This document shows, piece after piece, positions 50,837 through 60,060 of a stretch of 64,000 nucleotides of DNA (position 1 is the first letter of the stretch; each line of letters starts with the position of its first letter). The position numbers and the translations under genes are program-made. Source of the DNA: Streptomyces decoyicus (GTDB lineage: Bacteria > Actinomycetota > Actinomycetes > Streptomycetales > Streptomycetaceae); the NCBI RefSeq assembly GCF_019880305.1, contig NZ_CP082301.1, forward strand, positions 3,162,001 through 3,226,000, read 5' to 3'. The notes beneath the pieces are model-generated. The model was not told where the DNA came from and made no database searches. It worked only from the letters and a program-made list of their open reading frames with translations.

Positions 50837-51726
50837 CCCAGCCATCGGGCACTCCTGCGCTGTAGCGGTATCTGTACGGCCATCACCAGCAGCGCGATGA
50901 CGACCATGTTGAGGCTCATGGCGAGGGCCAGGTTCTCCTGGCCGACCAGGACGTTTCCGGCCAGTGCGTTGGAGATCTGCACGGTGATCAGCGGCACCGA
51001 GCTGCCGACCATGACGGCGGCGGTGGCGTGCGAGGCGAAGGCGGTGCCGAAGAGCAGCACCGCGCCGCCGAGCAGTGAGGGCAGCAACACGGGGATGCCG
51101 ATGTGCCGCCAGAACTGGCCGCGGGTGGCGCCGCAGGAGGCGGCGGCCTCCCGCCACTGGGTGCGCAGCCCGTCGAGCGCGGGCAGCACGGTCACCACCA
51201 TCAGCGGGATCATGAAGTAGAGGTAGGCCAGCACCAGTCCGGCGGTGGTGTAGAGGCTGAAGCCGGTGCGGTCCAGGGACAGCAGCCGGGTGAGGGTGCC
51301 GGTGGTGCCCAGCGTCGCGACGAACGCGAAGGCGAGCGGGGCGCCGGAGAAGTTGGCGAGCACGCCGGAGGCGGCGACCACGGCGCGCCGCAGGGCGGGG
51401 CGCCGGGAGCCGACGACGGCCTGGGCGATGAGGGTGCCGAAGAGCGTCGCCAGCAGGGCGCAGATCAAGGAGAGCTGGACGCTGCCGCCGAGGCCGGTGG
51501 CGTAGATGCCCTTGAGCGACTGGCGGACGTTGTCGAGGGTGGCGTGGCTGTCGCCGGTGGCCGGGTCGGTGGCGGTGAAGGCGCCGTACACCAGGGCGCC
51601 GGCCGGCAGGCCGAAGCACAGGGCGAGGAAGGCGAAGAACGGGACGACGGCGGGCCAGTGGAGGCGGCCGGTTCTGCGGGTCGGGCGGCCGGGCGGGCCG
51701 GCGGCCGTCGTGGGTCGGTCACTCAT
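50833..51726 (-). CDS. ABC transporter permease, first subunit
   Basis: 297 residues with six membrane helices. EAA loop: WREAAASCGATRGQFWRHIG. PhnU/PotB-like. The N-terminal ~22 residues are Pro/Arg-rich. It starts 43 bp after the binding-protein stop, and its stop overlaps the next permease. Confidence 0.9.
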   Translation of the reverse strand: MSDRPTTAAGPPGRPTRRTGRLHWPAVVPFFAFLALCFGLPAGALVYGAFTATDPATGDSHATLDNVRQSLKGIYATGLGGSVQLSLICALLATLFGTLIAQAVVGSRRPALRRAVVAASGVLANFSGAPLAFAFVATLGTTGTLTRLLSLDRTGFSLYTTAGLVLAYLYFMIPLMVVTVLPALDGLRTQWREAAASCGATRGQFWRHIGIPVLLPSLLGGAVLLFGTAFASHATAAVMVGSSVPLITVQISNALAGNVLVGQENLALAMSLNMVVIALLVMAVQIPLQRRSARWLG

Positions 51727-51769
51727 GCGCGGGAGGTCTCCAGGGGGCGGGGAGGGGGTGTGTGGGGGG

Positions 51770-52918
51770 TCAGCCGACGGCCTTGCCCCAGCCCTCGTTG
51801 ATGGCCACCTTGGCGGCGTCCTCCTGTTCCGGTGTGGGGAACCGGGGGGTGCCGTGGACCTCGGGGAGGCGGGCGGCGGCCTTCTTGTCGGCGGTGCCGT
51901 CCTTCTCCATCCGGTCGAGGAGGGCGGGCCGGGAGTAGCCCCGCAGCCAGATGTTCTGGCCCTGGGGGCTGTAGAGGAATTCGAGCCACAGGCGGGCGGC
52001 TGCGGGGTGCGGGGCGTAGGCGTTGATGCCCTGGTTGTAGTACTGGGAGTACTGGCCGTCGGACGGCACGGTGACCTTCCAGTCGACGCCCTTGGCGGTG
52101 AGTTCCTTGCGGTAGCCGAGGTTGAGGTAGTCCCAGTCGAGGGAGATCGGGGTCTCGCCCTTGCGGATGGTGGCCGGCGAGGACTCGACCGGCACGAAGT
52201 TGCCGCGCTGCTTGAGCTTCTTGAAGAACTCCAGGCCGGGCCGGACGTCGTCGAAGGAGCCGCCGTTGGCGAGCGCGGCGGCGAAGAGCGCGGAGAACGC
52301 CGAGGACGACTCGGCCGGGTTGCCGTTGAGCGCGACCTTGTTGCGGTACTCCGGCCGCAGCAGTTCGGCGAGGGTCCTGGGGCACTTCTTGACGGCGTGG
52401 GCGTCGCAGCCGATGGAGATGTAGCCGCCGTAGTTGTTGAGGTACGAGCCGTCGGCCTGTTTCTGCGCGCGGGGGATGCCCGGCCAGCCGGTCACCTTGT
52501 ACGGCGCGAGCAGCCGCTTGCCCTGGGCGTTGCGCATGAACGCGGTGCCCAGGTCGAGGGCGTCGACGGCGCGGTCCTGGCCGCGGCGCTTGTCGGCGGC
52601 GCCGAGGGCGAGCTGGCTGCTTCCGCCGGGGTTCTCGTTGTTGACCTCGATGCCGTACTTCCGCTCGAAGGTCTTGATCATCTCGCCGTAGTTCGCCCAA
52701 TCGGGGGCCAACGCATAGACGTTGAGCCGGCCCTCCTTCTTGGCCGCCTTGACGAGCGCGCCCATGCCGCCGAGGTCGGCCGCCGACCGGGCGGTGGCCG
52801 CCTTGCCGGTGACAGCGGCCGGGGCATAGCCGCAGCCGCCGGCGGCCGTGGCGGCCACAAGGACCGCGATGCCGACGGCGAGCGCCCGGCGCGCGGGGGC
52901 CGGTCGGGGTCGCTTCAC
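51770..52918 (-). CDS. ABC transporter substrate-binding lipoprotein
   Basis: 382 residues from GTG 52918. A signal segment ends at Cys29 (ATAAGGC), a weak lipobox. The mature protein is a type-2 periplasmic-binding fold of the Fe3+/thiamine/aminoethylphosphonate class: GRLNVYALAPDWANYGEMIK, VNNENPGGSSQLALG and GISIDWDYLN-like strands. The ligand is uncertain; context with a HAD phosphatase and UTRA regulator makes a phosphonate or phosphate ester attractive, but iron or polyamines are possible. Confidence 0.88.
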   Translation of the reverse strand: MKRPRPAPARRALAVGIAVLVAATAAGGCGYAPAAVTGKAATARSAADLGGMGALVKAAKKEGRLNVYALAPDWANYGEMIKTFERKYGIEVNNENPGGSSQLALGAADKRRGQDRAVDALDLGTAFMRNAQGKRLLAPYKVTGWPGIPRAQKQADGSYLNNYGGYISIGCDAHAVKKCPRTLAELLRPEYRNKVALNGNPAESSSAFSALFAAALANGGSFDDVRPGLEFFKKLKQRGNFVPVESSPATIRKGETPISLDWDYLNLGYRKELTAKGVDWKVTVPSDGQYSQYYNQGINAYAPHPAAARLWLEFLYSPQGQNIWLRGYSRPALLDRMEKDGTADKKAAARLPEVHGTPRFPTPEQEDAAKVAINEGWGKAVG

Positions 52919-53208
52919 TGGTTACTCCTGGATCTTTGGCAGCCCACCTGTATGAACAAGCTGCCGTCAGTAAGCCCCGTCAAACTAACCGCAAGATGGA
53001 CTCGAAATAAACCCCTGGCGACATAAAAACCGCAGGTCATAAGCGTTATAATGGAAAAGGTTTAGAGTTTGGCGCAGTGGTTAGACGCATACCCCGTGAC
53101 TGCGTGGATATCTACACCTGTGCACAGCTGACCCGATCGTTCCGACCCTGTCCGCAGCCCCGGAGCCAGACCGCCGGCCACGTCCTGACCAGGCCGCGAG
53201 GAGCCCTG
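52919..53208. promoter_or_regulatory. AT-rich divergent regulatory region, ABC importer / GntR
   Basis: 290 bp, the most AT-rich stretch in the window between 52960 and 53070. A perfect TATAAT lies at 53047-53052 (plus strand), without a good -35. CGCAGT (53073) and ACTGCG (53099) form an inverted repeat with a 20-bp spacer, and GGTTTAGAG/GGTTAGACG phrases could be GntR half-sites. Confidence 0.5.
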
Positions 53209-53949
53209 TTGACCCGACGCCACCAACAGATCGCCGAGGCCCTGCGCCGGGAGATCACCGACGGGCGGCTCCCGGTGGGCAGCGCACTGCCCTCGGAGAC
53301 CGAACTCGCCGCCACCCACGGCGTCTCGCGCGGCACGGTCCGCCAGGCGCTGTCCGCGCTGCTCGCCGAAGGCCTGATCGGCTCCCGCCAGGGCGCCCGG
53401 CATCTCGTACTGAGCACCGCGCCCAGCCAGAGCTTCACCGAACTGCGCAGCTTCGCCCAGTGGGCGCACGCGGGCGGCCACACCCCCGGCGGCCAGGTCC
53501 TGGAGAGCGACCGGGGCACCGCCGACCGGGAGGAGGCCGCGCTGCTGCAACTGGCGCCGGGCGCCGAAGTGCTGCGGGTGCTGCGGCTGCGGACCCTTGA
53601 CGGCGAGCCGGTGTTGCTGGAGCGCACGGTCTACGCGGGCTGGATCGCCGAGGCCGTCGAGGAGCTGCCGGCCGCCTGCGAATCGGTCACCCAGGCGCTC
53701 CTGGACTCGTGCGGCCTGGTTTTCGCCCACGGCGAGCACCACTTGGACGCCCTCGCGGCGGGCACCGTGGACGCCCGGGAGTTGCGGGTGCGACGGGGCA
53801 GCCCGTTGCTGCGCGTACGCCGCACCACCACCACCGCGGAGGGCCGACCGGTCGAGACCTCCGACGACCGCTACCGCCCCGGCGCGGTGGTCTTCACCGT
53901 CCGCAACTCCACCCAGGCCAACCCGCTGGCCCGCACCCAGGCCGACTGA
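53209..53949 (+). CDS. GntR family regulator (HutC/UTRA type)
   Basis: 246 residues from TTG 53209, supported by GGAG 5 nt upstream and by the conserved start TRRHQQIAEALRREITDGRL. Winged helix: PVGSALPSETELAATHGVSR then GTVRQALSALLAEGLI. A UTRA effector domain spans ~90-235 (LRVLRLRTLDGEPVLLERTV; TSDDRYRPGAVVFTV). UTRA regulators sense sugars, phosphosugars or phosphonates. Divergence from the ABC operon points to local control. Confidence 0.9.
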   Translation: MTRRHQQIAEALRREITDGRLPVGSALPSETELAATHGVSRGTVRQALSALLAEGLIGSRQGARHLVLSTAPSQSFTELRSFAQWAHAGGHTPGGQVLESDRGTADREEAALLQLAPGAEVLRVLRLRTLDGEPVLLERTVYAGWIAEAVEELPAACESVTQALLDSCGLVFAHGEHHLDALAAGTVDARELRVRRGSPLLRVRRTTTTAEGRPVETSDDRYRPGAVVFTVRNSTQANPLARTQAD

Positions 53950-54048
53950 CCCCGGGCCCCCGCGCCCCGGCCCCGCCCCTTCGCCACACCCTCGACGCCC
54001 CAACGCCCTCACGCCTCACGCCCTCACCAGCGAACTGCGAGCCCGCCG

Positions 54049-54729
54049 ATGCCCGTGATCCCCCCGCCGCCCGCCCGCACGCTCCCCGCGGCCCTGCTGT
54101 GCGACATGGACGGCACTCTCGTCGACACCGAGCACCAATGGCTGGACGCGGTGGCCGGGTTCCTGCGGGAGCAGGGCCTGGCGGCCACGGACGAGGTGCT
54201 GGCGGACTTCGCCGGGGCCCCGGTCGACGCCGCCGCCGAGCGCCTGGTGCACACGTACGGGGTGCGCCTCGGTGTCACCCGGACGGCCGCCCGGCTGGAC
54301 GAGGACTTCACCGCCCGGGTCGCATCCGGCGTCACCGTCCAGCCGGGTGCGCTGCGGCTGCTGGACCGGGCGCGGGCGCTGGGCGTCCCGGCCGCCCTGG
54401 TCACCGCCTCCGAGCGGCATGTCGCCGATCTGGTGCTGCGCACGCTCGGCGCGCACCGCTTCGCGCTGTCGGTCACGTCGGGCGAGGCGCCGCGCGGCAA
54501 GCCGCACCCGGACCCCTATCTGGCCGCCGCGGCCGGTCTCGGCGTCGCCCCCGCGGACTGCCTGGCCGTCGAGGACACCCCCACGGGCGCCGCGGCGGCG
54601 CTGGCCGCGGGCTGCCGGCTGCTGGCCGTACCGAGCGTGCCGGGCATCGTGCCCGGTCCCCGTACGGCCGTGGTGGCCTCTCTGGAGGACGTGGACCTGG
54701 CGGACTTCCCGTTCCCCCGGCCCGCCTGA
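54049..54729 (+). CDS. HAD superfamily phosphatase (subfamily IA)
   Basis: 226 residues. Motif I LLCDMDGTLVDTE, motif II VTAS, motif III GKPHPDPYL, motif IV AVEDTPTGAAAA, with a helical cap at ~30-95. Phosphoglycolate phosphatase/beta-phosphoglucomutase-like; true substrate unknown. It lies 99 bp after the GntR gene and shares the hup terminator. Confidence 0.92.
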   Translation: MPVIPPPPARTLPAALLCDMDGTLVDTEHQWLDAVAGFLREQGLAATDEVLADFAGAPVDAAAERLVHTYGVRLGVTRTAARLDEDFTARVASGVTVQPGALRLLDRARALGVPAALVTASERHVADLVLRTLGAHRFALSVTSGEAPRGKPHPDPYLAAAAGLGVAPADCLAVEDTPTGAAAALAAGCRLLAVPSVPGIVPGPRTAVVASLEDVDLADFPFPRPA

Positions 54730-54832
54730 TCCCGGCGGGCACAGGCCGCTCCGGACGGGCGCGGGCCGTTCCGCGGGGCAGCCCCCGGGCGTGACCCCAA
54801 ACGGAACCCCGGGCAGGACCCCGTGGCACACG

Positions 54833-54869
54833 AAAAGGCGGCCATCCCTGGGAGGGATGGCCGCCTTTT
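54833..54869. terminator. Strong bidirectional terminator HAD / hup
   Basis: A perfect 17-bp stem, AAAAGGCGGCCATCCCT paired with AGGGATGGCCGCCTTTT around GGG. The A- and T-runs make it intrinsic in both directions. Confidence 0.95.
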
Positions 54870-54886
54870 ATGCCGTTCTAGGGGTA

Positions 54887-55168
54887 TTACTTGCCCTTGG
54901 CGGCTTCCTTGAGCTTGGAGCCCGCGGAGACCTTCACGCTGTAGCCGGCCGGGATCTGGATCGGGTCGCCGGTCTGCGGGTTGCGCGCGGTGCGAGCGGC
55001 ACGGTGGGTGCGCTCGAAGGTCAGGAAGCCGGGGATGGTGACCTTCTCGTCGCCCTTGGCGACGACCTCGCCGACCACCTCGGCGAGGGCGGCCAGAACG
55101 GCGTCGGCGTCCTTGCGGGTCACCTCGGCGCGATCGGCCAGAGCGGCCACCAGCTCACTGCGGTTCAT
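54887..55168 (-). CDS. hup: Nucleoid-associated protein HU
   Basis: 93 residues, a standard-length HU: MNRSELVAALADRAEVTRKD, the helical dimer part, then GFLTFERTHRAARTARNPQT with the DNA-intercalating arm and Pro (RNPQTGDPI). It lacks the long Lys-rich tail of the second Streptomyces HU (HupS), so it corresponds to HupA. Ends at the strong terminator. Confidence 0.97.
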   Translation of the reverse strand: MNRSELVAALADRAEVTRKDADAVLAALAEVVGEVVAKGDEKVTIPGFLTFERTHRAARTARNPQTGDPIQIPAGYSVKVSAGSKLKEAAKGK

Positions 55169-55475
55169 GTTTGTACTCCCGTGTTCTTCTTGCCAATGAG
55201 GCGTGAGATCGAAGCCGATGCTGCCAGGGTCCTCGGACAGTCCCCGGACCCGGGTCTGGTGCCAGACCCTCGCGCCCGATTACGCATCCTGCCCCCACCT
55301 GCGGCGGTAAAGCCAATCCGGCACCCAGGAGGGTCACACGAAAAGCGCCACTGCCTCGTTAGTGGTGACGCTCCGTATCATTCCCGCTCCGGGCCGGCCC
55401 CACAGGGCGGCGGTCGCTTGCTGCCCGCCACCCTATGGGGGCCCCAACGGCGGCGTGTCCAGCGACGCGCCGTAC
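55169..55475. promoter_or_regulatory. hup upstream region
   Basis: 307 bp between the malic enzyme 3' end and hup. It must hold the hup promoter. I see no clear hairpin for malic enzyme; nothing else is recognisable. Confidence 0.4.
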
Positions 55476-56909
55476 TCAGACCGCCGTGGCAGCCGTCACA
55501 GCCGGGTCGCCGCTCTTCGCCGCTTCCCGGACCGCTCCGGCCACCGCGCCCGCGACCTTCTCGTTGAAGACGCTGGGGATGATGTAGTTCGGGTTGACCT
55601 CGTCCTCCAGGACGACATCCGCGAGGGCGCCGGCCGCGGCCAGCATCATCTCGGTATTCACCGTACGGGAGTGTGCGTCCAGCAGGCCGCGGAAGACGCC
55701 GGGGAACACCAGGACGTTGTTGATCTGGTTCGGGAAGTCCGAGCGGCCGGTGGCCACGACGGCGGCGGTCTGCCGGGCGACGGCCGGGTCGACCTCCGGA
55801 TCGGGGTTGGCGAGTGCGAACACGATCGCGCCCTCGGCCATCTTCGAGACGTCGTCGCCGTCCAGGACGTTGGGCGCGGAGACGCCGATGAAGACGTCCG
55901 CGCCGACCACGGCCTCCTTGAGGGTGCCGGTGACGCCCTCCGGGTTGGTGTTGTCGGCGATCCAGCGCAGCGGCGAGTCCGGGTCGGCGTCGACCAGGTC
56001 CGTACGGCCGGCGTGCACCACACCGTGGATGTCGGCGACGACGGCGTGCCGGACACCGGCCGCGATCAGCAGTTTGAGGATGGCCGTACCGGCCGCACCG
56101 GCGCCGGACATCACGACCCGCACGTCCTCGGTCTTCTTGCCGACGACGCGCAGCGCGTTGGTGAGCGCGGCGAGCACCACGATGGCGGTGCCGTGCTGGT
56201 CGTCGTGGAAGACCGGGATGTCCAGGGCCTCGCGCAGCCGCGCCTCGATCTCGAAGCAGCGGGGGGCGGAGATGTCCTCCAGGTTGATGCCCGCGAAGCC
56301 GGGGGCGATGGCCTTGACGATCTCCACGATCGCGTCGGGGTCCTGGGTGTCCAGGCACAGCGGCCAGGCGTCGATGCCGGCGAAGCGCTTGAAGAGGGCC
56401 GCCTTGCCCTCCATGACGGGCAGCGCGGCCTTGGGGCCGATGTTGCCGAGGCCGAGGACGGCGGAGCCGTCGGTGACGACCGCGACGCTGTTGCGCTTGA
56501 TCGTCAGCCGGCGGGCGTCCTCGGGGTTGTCGGCGATGGCCTGGCACACGCGGGCGACGCCCGGGGTGTAGATCATCGACAGGTCGTCACGGTTGCGGAT
56601 GGGGTGCTTCGACGACATCTCGATCTTGCCACCGAGGTGCATCAGGAAGGTACGGTCGGAGACCTTGCCGAGCGAGACGCCCTCGATGTGGCGCAGCTGC
56701 TCGACGATCTCGTCGGCGTGGGCCGTGGAGGTCGCCGCGATCGTGACGTCGATGCGGAGCTTTTCGTGTCCGGACGCCGTGACGTCGAGGCCGGTCACCG
56801 AGCCTCCGTGGGACTCTACGGCCGTGGTGAGCTGGGAGACCGCGGTTCCGCTCGCGGGCACCTCCAGCCGGACCGTCATCGAGTAGGAGACGCTGGGCGC
56901 CGTTGCCAT
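55476..56909 (-). CDS. NAD(P)-dependent malic enzyme with N-terminal ACT domain
   Basis: 477 residues. Residues 8-85 form an ACT-like domain (YSMTVRLEVPASGTAVSQLT). The catalytic part follows: MIYTPGVARVC with the catalytic Tyr, GLGNIGPKAALPVMEGKAAL with the catalytic Lys, metal ligands in GINLEDISAPRCFEIE and HDDQHGTA, and the nucleotide-binding SGAGAAGTAILKLL. It decarboxylates malate to pyruvate. The ACT domain suggests allosteric control. Confidence 0.95.
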   Translation of the reverse strand: MATAPSVSYSMTVRLEVPASGTAVSQLTTAVESHGGSVTGLDVTASGHEKLRIDVTIAATSTAHADEIVEQLRHIEGVSLGKVSDRTFLMHLGGKIEMSSKHPIRNRDDLSMIYTPGVARVCQAIADNPEDARRLTIKRNSVAVVTDGSAVLGLGNIGPKAALPVMEGKAALFKRFAGIDAWPLCLDTQDPDAIVEIVKAIAPGFAGINLEDISAPRCFEIEARLREALDIPVFHDDQHGTAIVVLAALTNALRVVGKKTEDVRVVMSGAGAAGTAILKLLIAAGVRHAVVADIHGVVHAGRTDLVDADPDSPLRWIADNTNPEGVTGTLKEAVVGADVFIGVSAPNVLDGDDVSKMAEGAIVFALANPDPEVDPAVARQTAAVVATGRSDFPNQINNVLVFPGVFRGLLDAHSRTVNTEMMLAAAGALADVVLEDEVNPNYIIPSVFNEKVAGAVAGAVREAAKSGDPAVTAATAV

Positions 56910-57334
56910 GGCCGACTTCCTCTGCTTTCACCGTGTCGCTGGATTGCCGTCCGATCGTCGCACCTACCGCGCAGTACGCGGTAGCCGCCCCGCATTGCGA
57001 ACATTTTGTTCGCGGGCGCGCGCACCTTCGGAAAACGACTTCCACCATACGAGAAATTGCCTACGCAGCAAAGAGGCCCACGTCACCAGGTGACGTGGGC
57101 CTCTCGGAAGTCAATGACACCGACCCGCCATGCTCGCCTCGCGGCAAGTGGTCGCTCGTAGCGACGATGGTTGGGCCCGGGGGCTTGGATCGGGCCGGTG
57201 CCGTCACCAAGGCTAACAAACCAACCCCGGAAGCGAATCCCGTCCCGCGGGGCCGATTTCAAGACCCCTCGTACGGCGGCGCGCAGCGCCCGGCCGAGGC
57301 CGCCGTACGGGTGCCGGCACACGCCGGCGCGCGG
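56910..57334. other. Intergenic region malic enzyme / HelD
   Basis: 425 bp holding the presumed malic enzyme promoter and the HelD hairpin at 57072-57104. No gene is convincing on either strand. Confidence 0.5.
57072..57104 (-). terminator. Long hairpin after the HelD gene
   Basis: AGAGGCCCACGTCACC and GGTGACGTGGGCCTCT are perfect 16-bp arms around a single A. It lies ~230 bp past the HelD stop and ~160 bp before malic enzyme. Confidence 0.75.
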
Positions 57335-59839
57335 TCAGTCCCGCAGCAGGTCGGGCACTCCGGCCGCATCCGGATCGTCCCGTCCGGCCGACAGCACGGT
57401 CAGCTGCTGGGTGGCGCGGGTCAGCGCCACGTACAGCACCCGCAGTCCCGCCGGGGACTCGTCGGCGATCTCGGCCGGCGAGACCACCAGCGTGGCGTCG
57501 TACTCCAGCCCCTTGGCCTCCAGGGAGCCCAGCGCCACCACCCGGTCGCCGAGCGGGGCGAGCCAACGCCGGGCCTGCGCCCGACGGTTCATGGCCACCA
57601 CCACGCCCACCGTGCCGTCCACCTCGCCCAGCAGCCGCTCGGCCTCGGCCACCGTGGCCTCGGCCAGCGCGGCGTCGTCGGCGGGCCCGGCTCCCCGGTC
57701 CCCGTCCGCGACGCACGCGAAGCGCGGTTCGAGGCCCGTGGAGCGGACCGCCTTCGGCGACTCCATACCGGGCATCGCCAGCGCGAGCACCCTGGCGGCC
57801 AGCGCGGCGATCTCCGCGGGGTTGCGGTAGTTCACGGTGAGCGTGAAGCGGCGGCGCGGGCGGGTGCCGAGCGCCTCGTCGCGGGCGACGGCGGCCTCGT
57901 CCGGGTCGGACCAGGAGGACTGCGCGGGGTCGCCGACGACCGTCCAGGTCGCCTGCCGGCCCCGGCGGCCGACCATCCGCCACTGCATCGGCGTCAGGTC
58001 CTGCGCCTCGTCGACGATGACATGGGCGTAGTCGGTGCGCTCCTCCTCCAGCCGCTCGCGCCGGCTGCGGCCGCCGCCGTTGCGGTCCGCGTAGGTCGAG
58101 AGCTCCTCCAGGCCGGTCAGGTGGTCCAGCGGATCGGCCTCGCGCGGGCGGGGCGGGCGCAGCGGGGCGCCGAGAACCATCTGGAGCTCGTCCAGCAGCG
58201 CGACATCGTGCACCGACAGCGGGCCCTGCCCCGTGCTGTCCAACCGGCGCAGGGAGCGGGCCAGTTGGCGCACCTCGCGCTGGTTGAGGAGGCGGCGCGC
58301 CCAGCGGCCCAGCAGACGCTCGTCGGCCATCGCGGCGAGCACCCCGCGCGGGGACAGCTCGGGCCACCAGGCGTCCAGGAACTCCTGGAAGTCGGGCTCG
58401 GTGGTGATGTCCTCGTCGAAGCCCTCGCGGGCCTCGGCGGCCAGTTCGGGGTCCGTGTAGCGGCGGGCCGCGCCGGACTTCGTCCACAGGGCGTCCAGGA
58501 TCAGCCGGCGGGCGCGCGGGCGCAGCAGATTGACCGGTGCGGTGCCGCTGAGCGCGGACTGCCGGATGGCGTGGAGTTCGTCGGCGTCCAGCTCGATCCG
58601 GCCGCCGAAGGCGACGACCCGCAGCCGGGCGGGTGCGGCCGGGGCGGGCCGGGAGGGTCTGGAGCGGGTCCGGCGGCCGTTGCGGGCACCGTCGTCGCCG
58701 TTCTGCGCGGGCGCGGTGAAGAGGTCCTCCAGGGAGAGCTGGGCGTCCGCGCCCGCCGTCCCGTCGGCTTCTTCCGGCGCCGCGGCCGCGGGGGCCGCCA
58801 GCTCCAGCGCCCCGCGGGCCGCCTTGCGCAGCAGCTTCTGCATCCGCGACGAGCCCTTGATACGGGACACCGCCGGCGGGTCGTAGGCGGTCGCCTCGGC
58901 GCCGTCCACGAGCGAGCCGAGCGCCCGGATGGCGACCTGGCCCTCCTCGCCGAGCGAGGGCAGCACGCCTTCGGTGTACGCGACCAGCAGCGGCGTCGGG
59001 GAGACGATCAGGATGCCGCCCGCGTAGCGCCGCCGGTCCTGGTAGAGGAGGTAGGCGGCGCGGTGCAGGGCGACCGCGGTCTTGCCCGTGCCGGGGCCGC
59101 CTTCGACCTCGGTGACGGAGGCGGCGGGGGCCCGGATCACCATGTCCTGCTCGGCCTGGATGGAGGCGACGATGTCCCGCATGGTGTGGCTGCGGGCCCG
59201 GCCCAGCGCGGCCATCAGCGCACCGTCACCGACCGCCGGCAGCTCCTCGCCGTCCAGCGTCGCGGTGACCTCCGGGCGCATCAGATCGTCCTCGACGCCC
59301 AGGACCTTTCGGCCCTTGGAACGGATCACCCGCCGTCGGACGACCCGGCCGGGGGCGACCGGGGTGGCCCGGTAGAAGGGCGCGGCGGCCGGCGCCCGCC
59401 AGTCGATGACCAGCGGGGAGTACTCCGCGTCGAGCACGCCGAGGCGGCCGATGTGCAGCGTCTCGGCGATCGCGGCGCGGTTGTCCTCGATCGCCCCGTC
59501 GGCAGGCTCGACGGAGGTGAAGGCGCCGTCCGGGCCCTTCTTTCCGTCCTTGCCGAGGAGCAGGTCGATCCGGCCGAAGAGGAAGTCCTCGTATTCGGAA
59601 TTCAGGCGGTGGAGATGGGCGCCGGCCTGGAAGACCTGCGCGTCGCGCTCGGCGAGCGCGCCGGGCGTGCCGACCTGGCCGCGCTTGGCGGCGTCGTCCA
59701 TCAGGAACTCCGCCTCGTGGATCTTCTCCTCAAGGCGCCGGTAGACGCGGTCCAGATGCGTCTGCTCGGATTCGATCTCACGGTCGCGAACGGAATCCGA
59801 AGCGTGATCCGGTGCGTGCGTGGCGTTGTGCGCGGCCAC
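57335..59839 (-). CDS. HelD/HelR-type SF1 RNA polymerase motor protein
   Basis: 834 residues from GTG 59839. An N-terminal antiparallel coiled coil (~20-110, EIESEQTHLDRVYRRLEEKI) is the element that inserts into the RNAP secondary channel in HelD proteins. Walker A reads VEGGPGTGKTAVALHRAA, Walker B VIVDEAQDLTP, and the C-terminal helicase domain includes GSLEAKGLEYDA and YVALTRA. HelD recycles stalled RNA polymerase; a Streptomyces relative, HelR, gives rifampicin tolerance. An Ala/Arg-rich linker (~365-425) is actinobacterial. No rifampicin-associated element was seen upstream. Confidence 0.9.
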   Translation of the reverse strand: MAAHNATHAPDHASDSVRDREIESEQTHLDRVYRRLEEKIHEAEFLMDDAAKRGQVGTPGALAERDAQVFQAGAHLHRLNSEYEDFLFGRIDLLLGKDGKKGPDGAFTSVEPADGAIEDNRAAIAETLHIGRLGVLDAEYSPLVIDWRAPAAAPFYRATPVAPGRVVRRRVIRSKGRKVLGVEDDLMRPEVTATLDGEELPAVGDGALMAALGRARSHTMRDIVASIQAEQDMVIRAPAASVTEVEGGPGTGKTAVALHRAAYLLYQDRRRYAGGILIVSPTPLLVAYTEGVLPSLGEEGQVAIRALGSLVDGAEATAYDPPAVSRIKGSSRMQKLLRKAARGALELAAPAAAAPEEADGTAGADAQLSLEDLFTAPAQNGDDGARNGRRTRSRPSRPAPAAPARLRVVAFGGRIELDADELHAIRQSALSGTAPVNLLRPRARRLILDALWTKSGAARRYTDPELAAEAREGFDEDITTEPDFQEFLDAWWPELSPRGVLAAMADERLLGRWARRLLNQREVRQLARSLRRLDSTGQGPLSVHDVALLDELQMVLGAPLRPPRPREADPLDHLTGLEELSTYADRNGGGRSRRERLEEERTDYAHVIVDEAQDLTPMQWRMVGRRGRQATWTVVGDPAQSSWSDPDEAAVARDEALGTRPRRRFTLTVNYRNPAEIAALAARVLALAMPGMESPKAVRSTGLEPRFACVADGDRGAGPADDAALAEATVAEAERLLGEVDGTVGVVVAMNRRAQARRWLAPLGDRVVALGSLEAKGLEYDATLVVSPAEIADESPAGLRVLYVALTRATQQLTVLSAGRDDPDAAGVPDLLRD

Positions 59840-60060
59840 CCAGGCCCCCTTCTGCTGTGCGTAGGGCAGCCGTCAACCGTACGCGAACCAGGCACCGCGC
59901 GCACCTGGTGAAAGGGACAAAGTCGGGCGAGTTTGGTCGGATGTTGACTCAAGGCTTTACGTCGGGCGTGCCCCGGTCGTGGGGATTGCCGATCGTCGGC
60001 ATGGCGGTCCTTGACGGGGCGCCCCGTGCCGTACCCGGCCCGGGGCGTCGCCCGCCCGCC

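Noticed and set aside
53065..53104. tRNA-like D-arm sequence (GGCGCAGTGGTTAGACGC) upstream of the GntR gene
   Set aside because: No matching acceptor stem, anticodon arm or TTCGA T-loop follows; it is better explained as an inverted repeat in a promoter region.
56903..59911. 1002-codon plus-strand open frame opposite HelD
   Set aside because: The composition is that of an antisense frame; HelD motifs on the other strand are unambiguous.
59840..60060. Rifampicin-associated element upstream of HelD
   Set aside because: No inverted GGGGCTTGC-type repeat is found in this stretch.
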